Counted from the first letter of the stretch, positions 37,401 to 48,062 are shown. The stretch: 64,000 bases of DNA from Sorangium aterium (GCF_028368935.1 NZ_JAQNDK010000006.1:401001-465000); one strand, 5' to 3'. Notes: generated from the letters alone by a model not told the origin. Numbers and translations: made by a program.

Positions 37401-40400
37401 CCGACTCGGTGAGGAAGAGCGTGAGATCGAACCGCGCCCGCTCCACGTCGAGCGGGACCGGCGACGCCTCGACGCCCGGCAGCGCGAGCGCGGGCGGTGG
37501 CACGTTCTGGAGCGCGAACATCACCTGGAACAGCGGGTTCCGGCTGAGATCCCGCTCCACGGCGAGCGCGTCGACGACGGCCTCGAACGGCAGATCCTGG
37601 TGGGCGTACGCCTCGAGCGCGTCCGCCTTCACGCGGCCGACGAGCTCCGCGAAGGTCGGGTCGCCGTCGAGCCGCGCGCGCAGGACAAGGGTGTTGACGA
37701 ACAGCCCGATGAGCGGCTCGAGCTCGGTCCGACCGCGGCCGGCCACCGGCGTGCCGACGCAGAAGTCCTGCTGGCCGCTGTACCGGTGGAGCAGCGCCTC
37801 GAAGGCGGCGAGGAGCGTCATGAACAGCGTGGCCCCGAGCTCCTGGCTCCGGCGCCGGAGGGCCGCGGCGAGCTCCTGCGGCAGCGCGAACCGATGCGTG
37901 CGCCCGCGCGACGAGCGCGCCGCGGGGCGGGGGCGGTCCGTCGGGAGGTCGAGCGGCGGCGCGCCGTCGAGCCGCCGGCGCCAGATCTCCCGCTCTGCCT
38001 CCAGCACCTCCGGCGTGAGCTCCTGCCGCTGCCACGCGGCGTAGTCGGCGTACTGGACCGGAAGCGGGCGGAGCGCCGGCGCCGCACCTCTCGCGAACGC
38101 CGCGTAGGCCGCCGTGAGCTCGTGCGCGAGCACGCCGAGCGACCACCCGTCCGAGGCGATGTGGTGGAGGGTGACGACCAGCACGTGCTCGTCGGGCGCG
38201 AGCCGGAAGAGCGTCGCGCGCAGGAGGGGCCCCTTCTCCAGGTCGAACGGCCTCGCTGCTTCTCGCGATGCGTCGCTTTGTAAAGTCGTTTCCCGATCGC
38301 GCGCGGGGACCTCCGAGAGGTCGACGAGGGGGAGGGGCCACGCGTCCGGAGCGCCCTGGAAGCGCTGGACGGGGCGGCCGTCGACCGCGTGGATCGTCGC
38401 GCGCAGCACCTCGTGCCGCCGCACGACCTCGGCGATCGCGCGCGCGAGCGCCGTGAGGTCGAGCGCGCCGCGCAGGTTGAGCGCCGCGGGCACGTTGTAC
38501 GTGGCGCTCTCGGGCTCGAGCTGATCCAGGAACCACAGCCGTTGCTGCGCGAAGGACAGCGGCGCCTCCTCGCCGAAGCGCGCCGCCGGCGCGAGGGGCG
38601 CCTGCGCCCGGCGCGCCTCCCCGCGGGTCGACCGCTCGATGTGCGCGGCGAGCCGGGCGATGGTCGGCGCCTCGAAGAGCGACCGGACGCCGACGTCGAC
38701 GCCGAGCACGTCGCGCAGGCGGGCCGCCGCGCGCGTGGCCGAGAGGGAGTGCCCGCCCATCGCGAAGAAGTCGTCGTGGACGCCGACCCGATCGAGGCCG
38801 AGGACGGCGCGCCACACCTCGCCGATCGCCTGCTCCAGGCCGGTGCGCGGCGCCGTCTGCGCCGCGAGCTCGCCCGGGGCATTCCACGCGGGCGCGGGCA
38901 GCGCCTTGCGGTCCACCTTGCCATTCGCGCTCAGCGGGAGGGCGTCGAGCGCGACGAACGCGGCCGGGATCATGTAGCCCGGCAGGCGCGACGAGAGCTG
39001 GTCCTTGAGGGCACCCGGCTCGAAGGACGGCGCTTCGGGGACCACGTAGGCGACGAGCCGCGGATCCCCCGGCGCGTCCTCGCGCGCGACGACGACGACA
39101 TCGCGGATCCCGCCGCACCGCGCGATGACCGCCTCGATCTCGCCGAGCTCGATGCGGAAGCCGCGGAGCTTGATCTGGTGGTCGATGCGCCCCAGGAACA
39201 CGAGCTCGCCGCCGGGCAGCCGACGCACCAGATCGCCCGTCCGGTAGAGGCGCGCCCCCGCCGCTGTGGAGAACGGATCCGGAAGGAACGCTGCCTCCGT
39301 GCGCTCCGGGTCGAGGAGGTACCCCCGGCCGACCCCGTCGCCGCCCACGTACAGCTCGCCGGCGACGCCGAGCGGCACGGGCTGCCGCCGTCGATCCAGC
39401 ACGTAGAGCTGCGTGTTCTGGATCGCGCTGCCGATCGGCACGTACGCCGCGTCCTCCGCCGGGGGCTCGGCGATGACGTGCTGGGCGACGTCGTCCGAGC
39501 ACTCCGTCGGGCCGTAGGCGTTCATCAGCGGGATCCGCGGGTAGAGCGCGAGCCACCTGCGCGCGAGATCGGGGGGGAGCGCCTCGCCCGTGAGCACGAG
39601 CCACCGCAGGCCGTCGAGGCGCGGCCGCCACGCCGGGCGCGCCTCGAGCTCGTCGAGCGCCCCGCGCAGGAGCGACGGCACGACCTCCAGGACGGTGATG
39701 CCGAGCTCCCCCACGGCGTCGAGCAGCCGCGCGGGGTCCGTCGCGATCTCGTCCGGCACGAGGCGGCACGTCCCGCCCGCGAGCAGCGGGGAGAGCAGCT
39801 GCCACACCGAGATGTCGAAGGTGATGGGCGCTGTCTGCGCGACGACGTCCTCGGGCCCGATCCCGAGGGAGCGCACCTTCGCGAAGAGGTGGTTGAGCAT
39901 CCCCCGGTGCTCGACCATCGCGCCCTTGGGCGCGCCGGTCGATCCGGACGTGAAGATGACGTAGGCGAGGTGCTCCGCGCGCGCGGCCGGAAGCGCCCCG
40001 CGCTCCGCCGCGGCGCCGGCGAGCAGCGCGCCGGCCGGGAGCACCTCGAGCGCCCCGGCGCCCGCCGCGGCGATCTCGTCCAGCAGCGCGCCCGGGATCG
40101 CGGCGCCGGCGAGGAGGGGAGGGCCGCCCGCGCGCGCCAGGATGTCGGCGTTGCGCCGCGCCGGGTGCGCGGGATCGAGCGGCACGTACGCGCCGGCCGC
40201 CTTGAAGGCGCCGAGCGCGAGCAGCATGAAGTCGAGGTCGCGCCGCGTCAGCAGGGCGACCAGGCGATCGGGCCCGACGCCGCGCGCCGAGAGCGCCCGC
40301 GCCACGCGGTCGGTGGCGCTGTCGAGCTCCGCGTACGAGAGCCGCTGATCGCCGCACGCGACGGCGATCCGCGCCGGCGTCCGGGAGGCCTGCTCCCTGA

Positions 40401-41718
40401 AGAGATCGTGGAAGCAGGCGTCCCGCGGGAAGGCCGCCGCCGTGTCGTTGCAGCCCGCGATCAGGTAGCGCTCCTCCTCGGGCGGGAGCAGCCGGAGCTC
40501 GTCGATCGGGCGGTCCGGCTCTGCCCCGGCCGAGCGAAGGAGCTCCCCGAGGTGGCCCGTCATGCGCTCGATCTCGTCGCGCGCGAAGCGATCCGCGCGG
40601 AACTCCAGCGCGGCGGCGAGCTCGCCGTGGAGGCGCGCCACGCTCAGCCCCAGATCGAACTTCGCCGTGCCCTCCACGGCCCCGTCGGGGGCCCAGAGCA
40701 CGGGCCGCCACAGCGCCCCCTCGACCTCCGCCGGCGGCTCCGAGGCGCTCTCCAGCACGAAGCTCGCCTGGATCAGCGCGTCCCGCTCCCCGTCCCGCCC
40801 CGCTGCCGGGGCCGCGGCGCGCGCGACCTCGTCGAACGGCAGCTCGGCGTGCTCCATCGCCTCCGCCATCGCCCGGCGCACGCGGCGGACGAGCTCGCGG
40901 TACGTCGGCCTTCCGCCGAGATCCACGCGCAGGACGACCGTGTTCGCGAAGAAGCCGACGATCCCCTGGTGCTCGGGGCGGCTCCGGTTGGCGACGACGA
41001 CGCCGATCCCGAGGTCCTCCTGCCCGGTCGAGCGGTGGAGCAGCGCCGCGTAGACGGAGGCCAGCGCGACGAAGAGCGTCGCGTTTTCTGCGCGGGCCAC
41101 GGCGAGCGCCGCCTCGACGTGCGGCGCCGAGAGCGCGAAGCGGACCGTCCCGCCCGCGAAAGGCGACGCCGCCGCCCGCCTGCGCTCGGCGCCCAGCTCG
41201 AGCCGTGGCAGCCCCTCGAGCTTCGCCTTCCAGTAGGCCCGCGCCGCGTCCATGCGCGCGAGCGCGGCCCGCTGCGCGCGCGCGTAGTCGGCGTACCCGT
41301 ACGCGTGCGGCGGCGCGTCCGCGCGGCCGGCGCCGCGCGCGGCGTAGCTCGCGGCGAGATCGCGCACGAGCACCTCGATCGACCGGCCGTCGGTCACGAG
41401 GTGGTGCTGCGCGAAGAGGAGCACGTGGTGGCGCTCGCCGAGCGAGACCAGGCACACCCGGAGGAGCGGCCCCTCCTCGAGCGCGAACGGCGCCTGGCCC
41501 CACGCCGCGGCGAGCTCGCGCAGGCGCTCCTCGCGCTCCTCGGCGCGCGCGGCGTCGACCCGCACGCGGGCGAGGGGCACCGCCACCTCCGGCAGCACGA
41601 TCTGCCGGGGCTCCCCGGCGATCTCGCGGAACACCGTGCGCAGCGCCGGGTGCCGGCGGACGACGGCCGCGAGGCTCTCCTCGAGCCGCGCCTCGTCGAG
41701 CGCCCCGACGATCCGCGC
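31429..41718 (-). CDS. Nonribosomal peptide synthetase, (C-A-PCP)x3-TE part
   Basis: Main part of the megasynthase, in the frame entered after the frameshift near 41,716. Order: C1 (FAQHHLVTDGRS), A1, PCP1 (MGGHSLSATRAA), C2 (LHHIASDGWS), A2, PCP2 (LGGHSLLAVQ), C3 (AHHIACDGGS), A3, PCP3 (LGGHSLLAVR) and a thioesterase (GGWSMGGVVAFE). No epimerase or methyltransferase domain. Ten-residue pocket codes read by alignment to GrsA: A1 DIWEVTADDK (acidic pocket, fits a diamino acid), A2 DLFNCALTYK (close to the DLFNNALTYK Ala code I recall from microcystin synthetase), A3 DVMSCAGVLK (unassigned). The product would be an acylated tripeptide. RBS and real start lie upstream with the FAAL part, so this is not an independent gene. 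Confidence 0.9.
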   Translation of the reverse strand, partial: ARIVGALDEARLEESLAAVVRRHPALRTVFREIAGEPRQIVLPEVAVPLARVRVDAARAEEREERLRELAAAWGQAPFALEEGPLLRVCLVSLGERHHVLLFAQHHLVTDGRSIEVLVRDLAASYAARGAGRADAPPHAYGYADYARAQRAALARMDAARAYWKAKLEGLPRLELGAERRRAAASPFAGGTVRFALSAPHVEAALAVARAENATLFVALASVYAALLHRSTGQEDLGIGVVVANRSRPEHQGIVGFFANTVVLRVDLGGRPTYRELVRRVRRAMAEAMEHAELPFDEVARAAAPAAGRDGERDALIQASFVLESASEPPAEVEGALWRPVLWAPDGAVEGTAKFDLGLSVARLHGELAAALEFRADRFARDEIERMTGHLGELLRSAGAEPDRPIDELRLLPPEEERYLIAGCNDTAAAFPRDACFHDLFREQASRTPARIAVACGDQRLSYAELDSATDRVARALSARGVGPDRLVALLTRRDLDFMLLALGAFKAAGAYVPLDPAHPARRNADILARAGGPPLLAGAAIPGALLDEIAAAGAGALEVLPAGALLAGAAAERGALPAARAEHLAYVIFTSGSTGAPKGAMVEHRGMLNHLFAKVRSLGIGPEDVVAQTAPITFDISVWQLLSPLLAGGTCRLVPDEIATDPARLLDAVGELGITVLEVVPSLLRGALDELEARPAWRPRLDGLRWLVLTGEALPPDLARRWLALYPRIPLMNAYGPTECSDDVAQHVIAEPPAEDAAYVPIGSAIQNTQLYVLDRRRQPVPLGVAGELYVGGDGVGRGYLLDPERTEAAFLPDPFSTAAGARLYRTGDLVRRLPGGELVFLGRIDHQIKLRGFRIELGEIEAVIARCGGIRDVVVVAREDAPGDPRLVAYVVPEAPSFEPGALKDQLSSRLPGYMIPAAFVALDALPLSANGKVDRKALPAPAWNAPGELAAQTAPRTGLEQAIGEVWRAVLGLDRVGVHDDFFAMGGHSLSATRAAARLRDVLGVDVGVRSLFEAPTIARLAAHIERSTRGEARRAQAPLAPAARFGEEAPLSFAQQRLWFLDQLEPESATYNVPAALNLRGALDLTALARAIAEVVRRHEVLRATIHAVDGRPVQRFQGAPDAWPLPLVDLSEVPARDRETTLQSDASREAARPFDLEKGPLLRATLFRLAPDEHVLVVTLHHIASDGWSLGVLAHELTAAYAAFARGAAPALRPLPVQYADYAAWQRQELTPEVLEAEREIWRRRLDGAPPLDLPTDRPRPAARSSRGRTHRFALPQELAAALRRRSQELGATLFMTLLAAFEALLHRYSGQQDFCVGTPVAGRGRTELEPLIGLFVNTLVLRARLDGDPTFAELVGRVKADALEAYAHQDLPFEAVVDALAVERDLSRNPLFQVMFALQNVPPPALALPGVEASPVPLDVERARFDLTLFLTESGDAIEGALEFDLDLFDPETAARLAGHYETILRAVAAAPEARVAELPLLTAGERRELLIAWNATSAPPPPAACLHELFDAQAERSPGAVAVASEAGELTYRELRRRADALARRLRALGVRPETRVGLCVRRTLDMVVALWAIFKAGGVHVPLDPGYPRQRLQVILEDAAAHLLVTESALSGLVPAGSAEVLLLDEIVAGAEDAQGGAGDALPAGRPDQAAYLIYTSGSTGRPKAVVIEHRQAVALAWWARRTFSDHELAGVLASTSTCFDLSVFELVVPLCWGGKIVLADDALALPAHRRRDEVTLVNTVPSAAAALLAVSGIPGSVRTVCLAGEPLRASLARDVLALPHVEWLLNLYGPSETTTYSTGATVTAAARPTIGRPIDHTQVYVLDARLQPVPVGVAGELYIAGAGVARGYLGRDELTAERFVPCPLEEAHGARMYRTGDRARWLASGELEYLGRLDHQVKIRGFRVEPAETEAALAAHPDVREALVLARDDGPSGRWLVAYLLVRRPVDAQALRALVAERLPEPFVPSAFVELDAWPLNANGKVDRKALPAPSRPEIAPEIAGEARRAPATPTEQALAGVWGEVLGRGGIGTTDDFFALGGHSLLAVQVIARARRLFGVDLPLRAAFDAPTVAALAERIDRARLDGRRGAPEPLRPAPRGGDAPLSHAQQRLWFIEALQPGTAVYNMPIGVLLRGPLDRAALERSLDRVVARHEALRTRIEARDGQPFQVVLPEARLELRLVDLSAVPRHERDRAAQRAAEEEARRPFDLASSLPIRAALIRLSDEAHVLLVTAHHIACDGGSIPVLFRDLSAFYEAARAGHAPDLPPLQVQYADVAIWQRAQADAWRGQLEYWKRQLSDLEPLELPTDRPRGSALSHRGDTVPVSLPAPLVEALRALGRREGATMFMVLLAGFVALLHRYTGRAGVAVGSPVSGRTQVEMEPLVGFFVNLLVLRVRVDDDPTFVELVRRVRQATLEAQENQDVPFEQVVDALQVKRDLGRTPLFQAAFAFQGAPERPRRLGDLDASPFEVDTATAKFDLLLALEEDDKAVSGGIEFSADLFDRATIERWRGHLEALLAASAAQPELRVGDLPLLGRDERDLVVHAFSGGRSAQPAPEAACAHRLFEAQAREAPGRAALLFEGATVSYGELDRRANQLAHHLRARGVRRGALVGVCLPRSPNMIVALLAVLKAGGAYVPLDPTYPRDRLAFMIEDARPALLIAEPELLAALPAALPPVVRLGESEPAFPHERADAPDAGSLPEDLAYVIYTSGSTGRPKGVLIEHRSLSAFAVAQRKLLGVEPGTRVLQFTRLSFDVSVMEIFVPLSAGGVVCLARAEALMPGPGLVDLLREQRIQVASLTPSALMAVGFDTLPDLRVLCVAGEVCPAELPRRWARGRRFVNGYGPTEATVLATAAEYAPDVARPTIGRPLPNTQTYVLDPRGQPAPVGIPGELHIGGIGLARGYLNRDDLTAARFVRAAFPEAQGARLYRTGDLVRWLPSGEIDFLGRLDEQVKIRGFRIELGEIEAVLASHPDVTEAAVVTREHAPGDVRLAAFFIPRGGRAAASEALRGYLSDRLPDYMVPPVIAPVERWPQTPSGKIDRRALAASVPAALAALAGGARVPPRTGLELELCALFEELLGEGGVGVTDDFFSLGGHSLLAVRLMAEIRGRFGRDLPLTSLFRAPTVEGLAALLREDRGAPRGRASVVVPLHEGGARAPLFFVHPIGGNVLCYADLARELGRDRPFYGIQAFGLETPPRPLASVGEMAEAYCEELRRVQPEGPYLLGGWSMGGVVAFEMARVLERGGRSVAAVVLVDAYLPPFDEPGDDLPPIAQFAADLARIAGAPAAAALAGPDGGAADAAWLLARAQELGALPRGTTLGELDALLDAFQRNAALLARYTPGEVSARVELFRAEASPRRDPRPAWAKWAPGLRSHVAAGDHYTLLRRPHVGALAERIRAALLEADPGAPREGAGAARPPG

Positions 41719-41722
41719 CGAA
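41711..41722 (-). other. Frameshift within the first condensation domain of the NRPS
   Basis: The FAAL-ACP frame reads through SSHQLRLWFFCRFAPESPLY and HVVFG into the C1 domain, then loses similarity. From 41,712 another frame continues the same domain with IVGALDEARLEESLAAVV. The switch lies at minus-strand TTCGGCGCGGATC; a missing GC dinucleotide or one extra G would explain it. Because the GC-rich wrong frame has no early stop, the literal protein would be over 3,900 residues of mostly nonsense. Confidence 0.85.
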
Positions 41723-43939
41723 CACCACGTGGTAGAGCGGGCTCTCCGGAGCGAACCGGCAGAAGAACCACAGGCGGAGCTGGTGCGACGAGAGCTCCGC
41801 CGGCTCGCCGTCCGCCGCGGCGGGCGCGGGGGCCGGCCCGGCGGCCGGCGCGTCGACCGCCGCCGAGAGCGCCGCCGAGAGCTCCTCGACCGTCGTCGCC
41901 TGCCAGAGCAGCTGCGGCGGCACCGCGGCGCCGAGCAGCTCCTCGAAGCGCGCCTGGAGCTCGACGCTCGCGAGCGAGTCGAGCCCCAGCGCCATCAGCT
42001 TCGAGGTCGGGGTGACGCTCCCGAGGTCCACCCGCGCGAGCCGGGCGAGCTCCTCGCGCACCACCTCGACGAGCAGGCCCACCCTCCCCGGGGCGGGCAC
42101 CGCGCGCAGCGCGAGGCGCAGCACCCGCGCCGTATCGGCCGCCGCGCGCGCGCCCTCGGCTCCCGCGGGCGCCGGCGCCGGAGCCTGCTGCGCCACGGAC
42201 ACCGCGAGCGTCTCGAGCGTCCCCTCGCGGAAGCCCTGGGCGCACGCGTGCCGCTGGACCTTGCCGCTCGACGTCTTCGGCAGGGTCCGGGGGCGGAGCA
42301 GCAGCACCGCGTGCGGCTGCACGTCGTGCTCCCTTGCGACCGCCGATCGCAGCGCCTCCACGACGTCCGGCGGCGGGTCGCCGCCGCGGCCGTCGAGCTC
42401 GGCCGCGACGCCGAGCCGCTCTTCACCGCCGACCTCGATCGAGAACGCCGCGCAGCAGCCCGGGCGAACGCGCGGGTGCGCGGCCTCCACGGTCCGCTCG
42501 ATGTCGTCGGGGTACAGGTTTCGCCCCCGGATGACGATGAGGTCCTTGATGCGCCCGGTGACGAACAGCTCGCCTCCCGAGAGGAAGCCGAGATCCCCCG
42601 TCCGCAGGTACGACGCCTCGCCGTCGCCCTGGAGCCGCGCGCCGAACGCGCGCGCCGTCTCCTCGGCGCGGCCCCAGTACCCCCCCGCGACGCTCGGGCC
42701 GGCGATCCAGATCTCGCCGATCTGCCCGTCCGCGACGCGCTCTCCGCGCTCCGGCGACACGACGGCGACGCGCGCCCGGGGCGCCCCGGACGACACGAGC
42801 CGCCGCGCCCCCGCGGCGGCCGGCTCCACCGGGAGCGAGACCCCTCGCGCGAGCGCGCCGGCGTCGACGCTCACGCTGGCGGGCTGCGCGTCGCGGAGGC
42901 CCCCGGAGGCGAACAGCGTCGCCTCCGCGAGCCCGTAGCACGGGTAGAACGCCTCCCGGCGGAAGCCGCAGGGCGCGAACGCCGCCGCGAACCGGTCCAG
43001 CGTCTCGGCGCGGATCGGCTCCGCGCCGTTGAACGCCACCGTCCACGAGCGCAGGTCGAGCGCCGCCAGATCCTCGCGGGTCGCCTTGCGCGCGCAGAGG
43101 TCGTACGCGAAGTTCGGCCCGCCGCTCGTCGTGGCGCGGAAATGGGAGATCGCCTTGAGCCACCGGAGCGGCCTCTCCAGGAAGGCGAGCGGCGACATGT
43201 GCGTGCAGGGAAAGCCGACGAAGATCGGCTGCAGCACGTTCCCGATGAGCCCCATGTCGTGGAAGAGCGGCAGCCACCCCACGCCCGACGAGCCCGCGTC
43301 GTGCTCGAAGCCGGCGCGGATGGCGCGCTCGTTGGCGATCACGTTCGCGTGGCTCACCATCACCCCCTTGGGGTGCCCTGTGGAGCCCGACGTGTACTGG
43401 AGGAACGCGAGCGTCTCCCCCGAGATGTCCGGCGCGCGCCACGCCGAGGCCGCCCCGGGCTCGAGCGCGTCCGTCGCGATCCAGCGGAGCTCCGAGAGCT
43501 CGGGCGCCTGCGCTCGCAGGGCCTCCGAGAGCGAGGCGATCAGCCCGGTCGTCAGCACGAACCTCGCGCCGGCGTCGCGGGCGATCGCGCGGAGGCGCGG
43601 CAGGGTGCGATCCAGCTGCGCCGGGTTCGGCGGGTACGTCGGGACGGCGACGACCCCGGCGTAGACGCAGCCCATGAACGCCGCGATGAAGTCGAGCCCG
43701 GGCGCGTAGAGGAGCAGCGCGCGGTCCGCGGCGGCCCCCGCCGCCTGCAGCGACGCGGCGATGCCCATCGCGCGGAGGTGGAGATCCCGATACGTCCACT
43801 CCTCGGAGCCGCCGTCCACGTCTCCGGTGGTCAGGAACCGGAAGGCGAGGGCGTCGCCCTGGGCCTCCGCGCGCAGCCGGAGGAGATCCACGAGGGTCTC
43901 GCAGCGATCCAGATCGCCCAACAACACATCACCGTTCAT
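41719..43939 (-). CDS. NRPS loading part: fatty acyl-AMP ligase, carrier protein and start of first condensation domain
   Basis: N-terminal part of the same synthetase. Residues about 1-570 are a FAAL/long-chain acyl-AMP ligase (QYTSGSTGHPKGVMVSHANV, WLPLFHDMGLIGNVLQP, YLRTGDLGFL, KTSSGKVQRHACAQGF), the loader that activates a fatty acid as adenylate. A carrier domain follows near 640 with LMALGLDSLASVELQARF (attachment Ser in LDSL), then the first part of condensation domain C1. C1 should therefore act as a starter domain that acylates the first amino acid. GGAGAG lies six bases before the ATG. The stop of sbnB is 46 bp upstream, so the genes are cotranscribed. Confidence 0.9.
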
Positions 43940-43985
43940 CGAAGCTCTCCAGCGCCCTGTCGCCCTCTGCGAAGCCCGCCTGGCG

Positions 43986-44987
43986 TCAGCGCGTCATGTC
44001 GAAGAAGTGGTCGATCCACACCACGTCGCCTGCCGCCTCGGCGCGCGCGTAAGCCCACCTCGCCACGGCGAGGTCGAGCGTCCCCATGCCGAACGGCGAG
44101 AACACGATCGGCTTCGTCCGCGGCGCCGTGCGCTGCCCGAGGAGCACCTGGGCGAGCGTCCCCGTCACGAACTCGCGCCCGCCGGACTCCTGCTCTGCGA
44201 GGTGCAGCGACGTCCCGGCGCTCATCACGTGCTCTACGCTGTCCACCACGTTGAACGAGGAGAGGACGACGCGCGGCGACAGGTCGCGCAGGGACAGGTG
44301 CAGCACCACCGGAGCGTGCGAGAACCAGCCCGGATCGTGGACGTGCGGCGTGGCGGCCGAGGTCGTGAAGACGAGGAGATCGCTCCGCCGCACCACCGAC
44401 TCCAGGTCCTTCGCCACATGGACCTCGCGGCGCCGCTCCGGCGCGAAGGCGACCTCGCGGAACCGCTCCGGCTCCGCGGGGTTCGTGTCGAACAGGAGCA
44501 CCTCCGGGATCTCCCAGCCGAGGCGCGACAGGAAGGACACAACGTACCGCGCGATGAGCCCCGTCCCGACGATGCCGAGCGTGCCCGCGCGCCGCCCCCC
44601 GGAGAGCGCCGCCGCGGCCGAGACCGCCGACGCCGCGGTGCGCGCCGCCGAGATGATCGAGCCCTCGAGGCACGCGAACGGATAGCCGTTGTCCGCCCGG
44701 TTGAGGACGATCACCGCCGACGCCCGGGGGATGCCTTGCCGGATGTTCGCCGGATAGCTGGCTATCCACTTGATCCCCGACACGGGATCACCACCGCCGA
44801 GGTGGGCTGGAAGCGCGATGATCCGCGCGTCCGGCCGGTCGGGGAAGCGGAGGAAATAGCTGTTGGGACAGACCACCTCTCCCCGGTGGCCTGCGAGGTA
44901 CACGTCCTCGACCGCCTTGACGCACTCCTCGGGGCTCTCCTCGATGAGGCGGCGGATGACATTGCCAGATACCACACCAAAGCGCAT
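43986..44987 (-). CDS. sbnB: 2,3-diaminopropionate biosynthesis protein SbnB (ornithine cyclodeaminase/mu-crystallin family)
   Basis: 333 residues. GIKWIASYPANIRQGIPRASAVIVLNRADNGYPFACLEGSIISAARTAA and the Rossmann motif GIVGTGLIARYV near 140 match SbnB rather than true ornithine cyclodeaminases. Known reaction (staphyloferrin B pathway): NAD-dependent oxidative hydrolysis of N-(1-amino-1-carboxyl-2-ethyl)-glutamate to L-2,3-diaminopropionate and 2-oxoglutarate. It lies three bases after sbnA and directly before the NRPS, so it probably supplies a substrate for an A domain. Confidence 0.92.
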   Translation of the reverse strand: MRFGVVSGNVIRRLIEESPEECVKAVEDVYLAGHRGEVVCPNSYFLRFPDRPDARIIALPAHLGGGDPVSGIKWIASYPANIRQGIPRASAVIVLNRADNGYPFACLEGSIISAARTAASAVSAAAALSGGRRAGTLGIVGTGLIARYVVSFLSRLGWEIPEVLLFDTNPAEPERFREVAFAPERRREVHVAKDLESVVRRSDLLVFTTSAATPHVHDPGWFSHAPVVLHLSLRDLSPRVVLSSFNVVDSVEHVMSAGTSLHLAEQESGGREFVTGTLAQVLLGQRTAPRTKPIVFSPFGMGTLDLAVARWAYARAEAAGDVVWIDHFFDMTR

Positions 44988-44990
44988 CGC

Positions 44991-45956
44991 TCATCCCTCG
45001 GCGTAACGCGACGCCCAAGCAGGGTTGTAAACAGTGTCCAGATAAGGCACGCCGCGGTCCGCGCAGAGGAACAGGACCTTCGGCCTCACGAGGCCGGTCG
45101 CCTTGCTGAAATAGCGCTGGATCGCGGCGTAGACCGTCCCCGTCGAGCCGCCGACGAGCAGCTTGTGGCGGTCGAGCAGGGTCCGGCACGCGGCGATCGA
45201 CTCGACCTCGGGCACGATCACCACATCGTCGATCAGCGCCTCGCGGAGCAGATCCGGAACGACCCCCGCGCCGATCCCCGGGATGCGCCGCGGCCGCGGC
45301 GGGCCGCCGAAGATCACCGAGCCCTCGGCGTCCACCGCGACGATCTTCACGCCCGGGAAGTGCTCCTTCAGGCGCCGCGAGAGCCCCGCGATCGTCCCCG
45401 CCGAGCTCACGGCGACGAACACGAAATCGAGGGCCGTGAACGCCTCGCAGATCTCCCGCCCCGTCGTGTGGAAATGGGCCATCATCCCGTCAGGGTTCTT
45501 GTACTGGTTGGGCCAGTAAGAGCTGGGCAGCGCGGCGCAGAGCGACTGCACCCGGGCGAGCCGCGTCTTCAGGAATCCCCCGGTGTCGTCGCGCTCCTCC
45601 ACCTTCACGACCCTCGCGCAGAGCGAGCGGAGCACGTGCTCGTTCACCGCGGAGATGTGGGGATCGATCACGGGGATGTAGTCGAGGCCGAGGAGCTGAG
45701 CGTACGCGGCGAGCGCGATCGCGAAGTTGCCTGACGACGACTCCACGACCGTCGTCTGCGGGTCGACCTCGCCGCGCTCGATCGCCGTCTTCAGGATCCA
45801 GAGCGCGGGGCGGTCCTTGATGCTCCCGACCGCGTTGCAGTACTCGAGCTTCACGGAGAGATCGAGCCGCTCGTGCTCGAGCTTCACGACCGGCGTCCCA
45901 CGGAGCATGCTGACGAGCGTGGCCGCCCGCGCCAGGAGTTGCTCTTGTTTAAGCAT
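44991..45956 (-). CDS. sbnA: 2,3-diaminopropionate biosynthesis protein SbnA (PLP-dependent, cysteine-synthase fold)
   Basis: 321 residues of the cysteine synthase fold. The PLP lysine is in NAVGSIKDRPA near residue 45, the substrate loop is VESSSGNFAIALA, and the phosphate-binding loop is SSAGTIAGLSRRL. The pairing with SbnB identifies it as the enzyme that condenses O-phosphoserine with glutamate. A cysteine synthase role is less likely given the neighbour and the divergent SSSGN motif. The start at 45956 gives the family length; an upstream extension (to 46022) is Ala/Arg-rich leader. GAGGGTGG lies about 12 bases before the ATG. Confidence 0.92.
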   Translation of the reverse strand: MLKQEQLLARAATLVSMLRGTPVVKLEHERLDLSVKLEYCNAVGSIKDRPALWILKTAIERGEVDPQTTVVESSSGNFAIALAAYAQLLGLDYIPVIDPHISAVNEHVLRSLCARVVKVEERDDTGGFLKTRLARVQSLCAALPSSYWPNQYKNPDGMMAHFHTTGREICEAFTALDFVFVAVSSAGTIAGLSRRLKEHFPGVKIVAVDAEGSVIFGGPPRPRRIPGIGAGVVPDLLREALIDDVVIVPEVESIAACRTLLDRHKLLVGGSTGTVYAAIQRYFSKATGLVRPKVLFLCADRGVPYLDTVYNPAWASRYAEG

Positions 45957-46058
45957 GCAAGCTTCACCACCCTCAAGACAGCGGACAGGCGACGCGCGAG
46001 CGGACGAGGCCGCTCGCGCCAATGGCTCATCACGAGACGACGGACAGGCGCTCTCGCT

Positions 46059-48055
<1,997 letters not shown>

Positions 48056-48062
<7 letters not shown>

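Noticed and set aside
32206-38283. A 2,025-codon open frame on the plus strand opposite the NRPS
   Set aside because: It is antisense to clear condensation and adenylation domains. Its composition (Arg/Glu/Val-rich, no motifs) is that expected from high GC3 on the other strand.
32081-41710. Continuation of the FAAL frame as one protein of about 3,950 residues
   Set aside because: After the frameshift the translation is Arg/Ala/Pro-rich with no NRPS motifs, while the alternative frame carries all domains.
44991-45956. Housekeeping cysteine synthase
   Set aside because: Three-base spacing to an SbnB-type partner and position before an NRPS identify SbnA instead.
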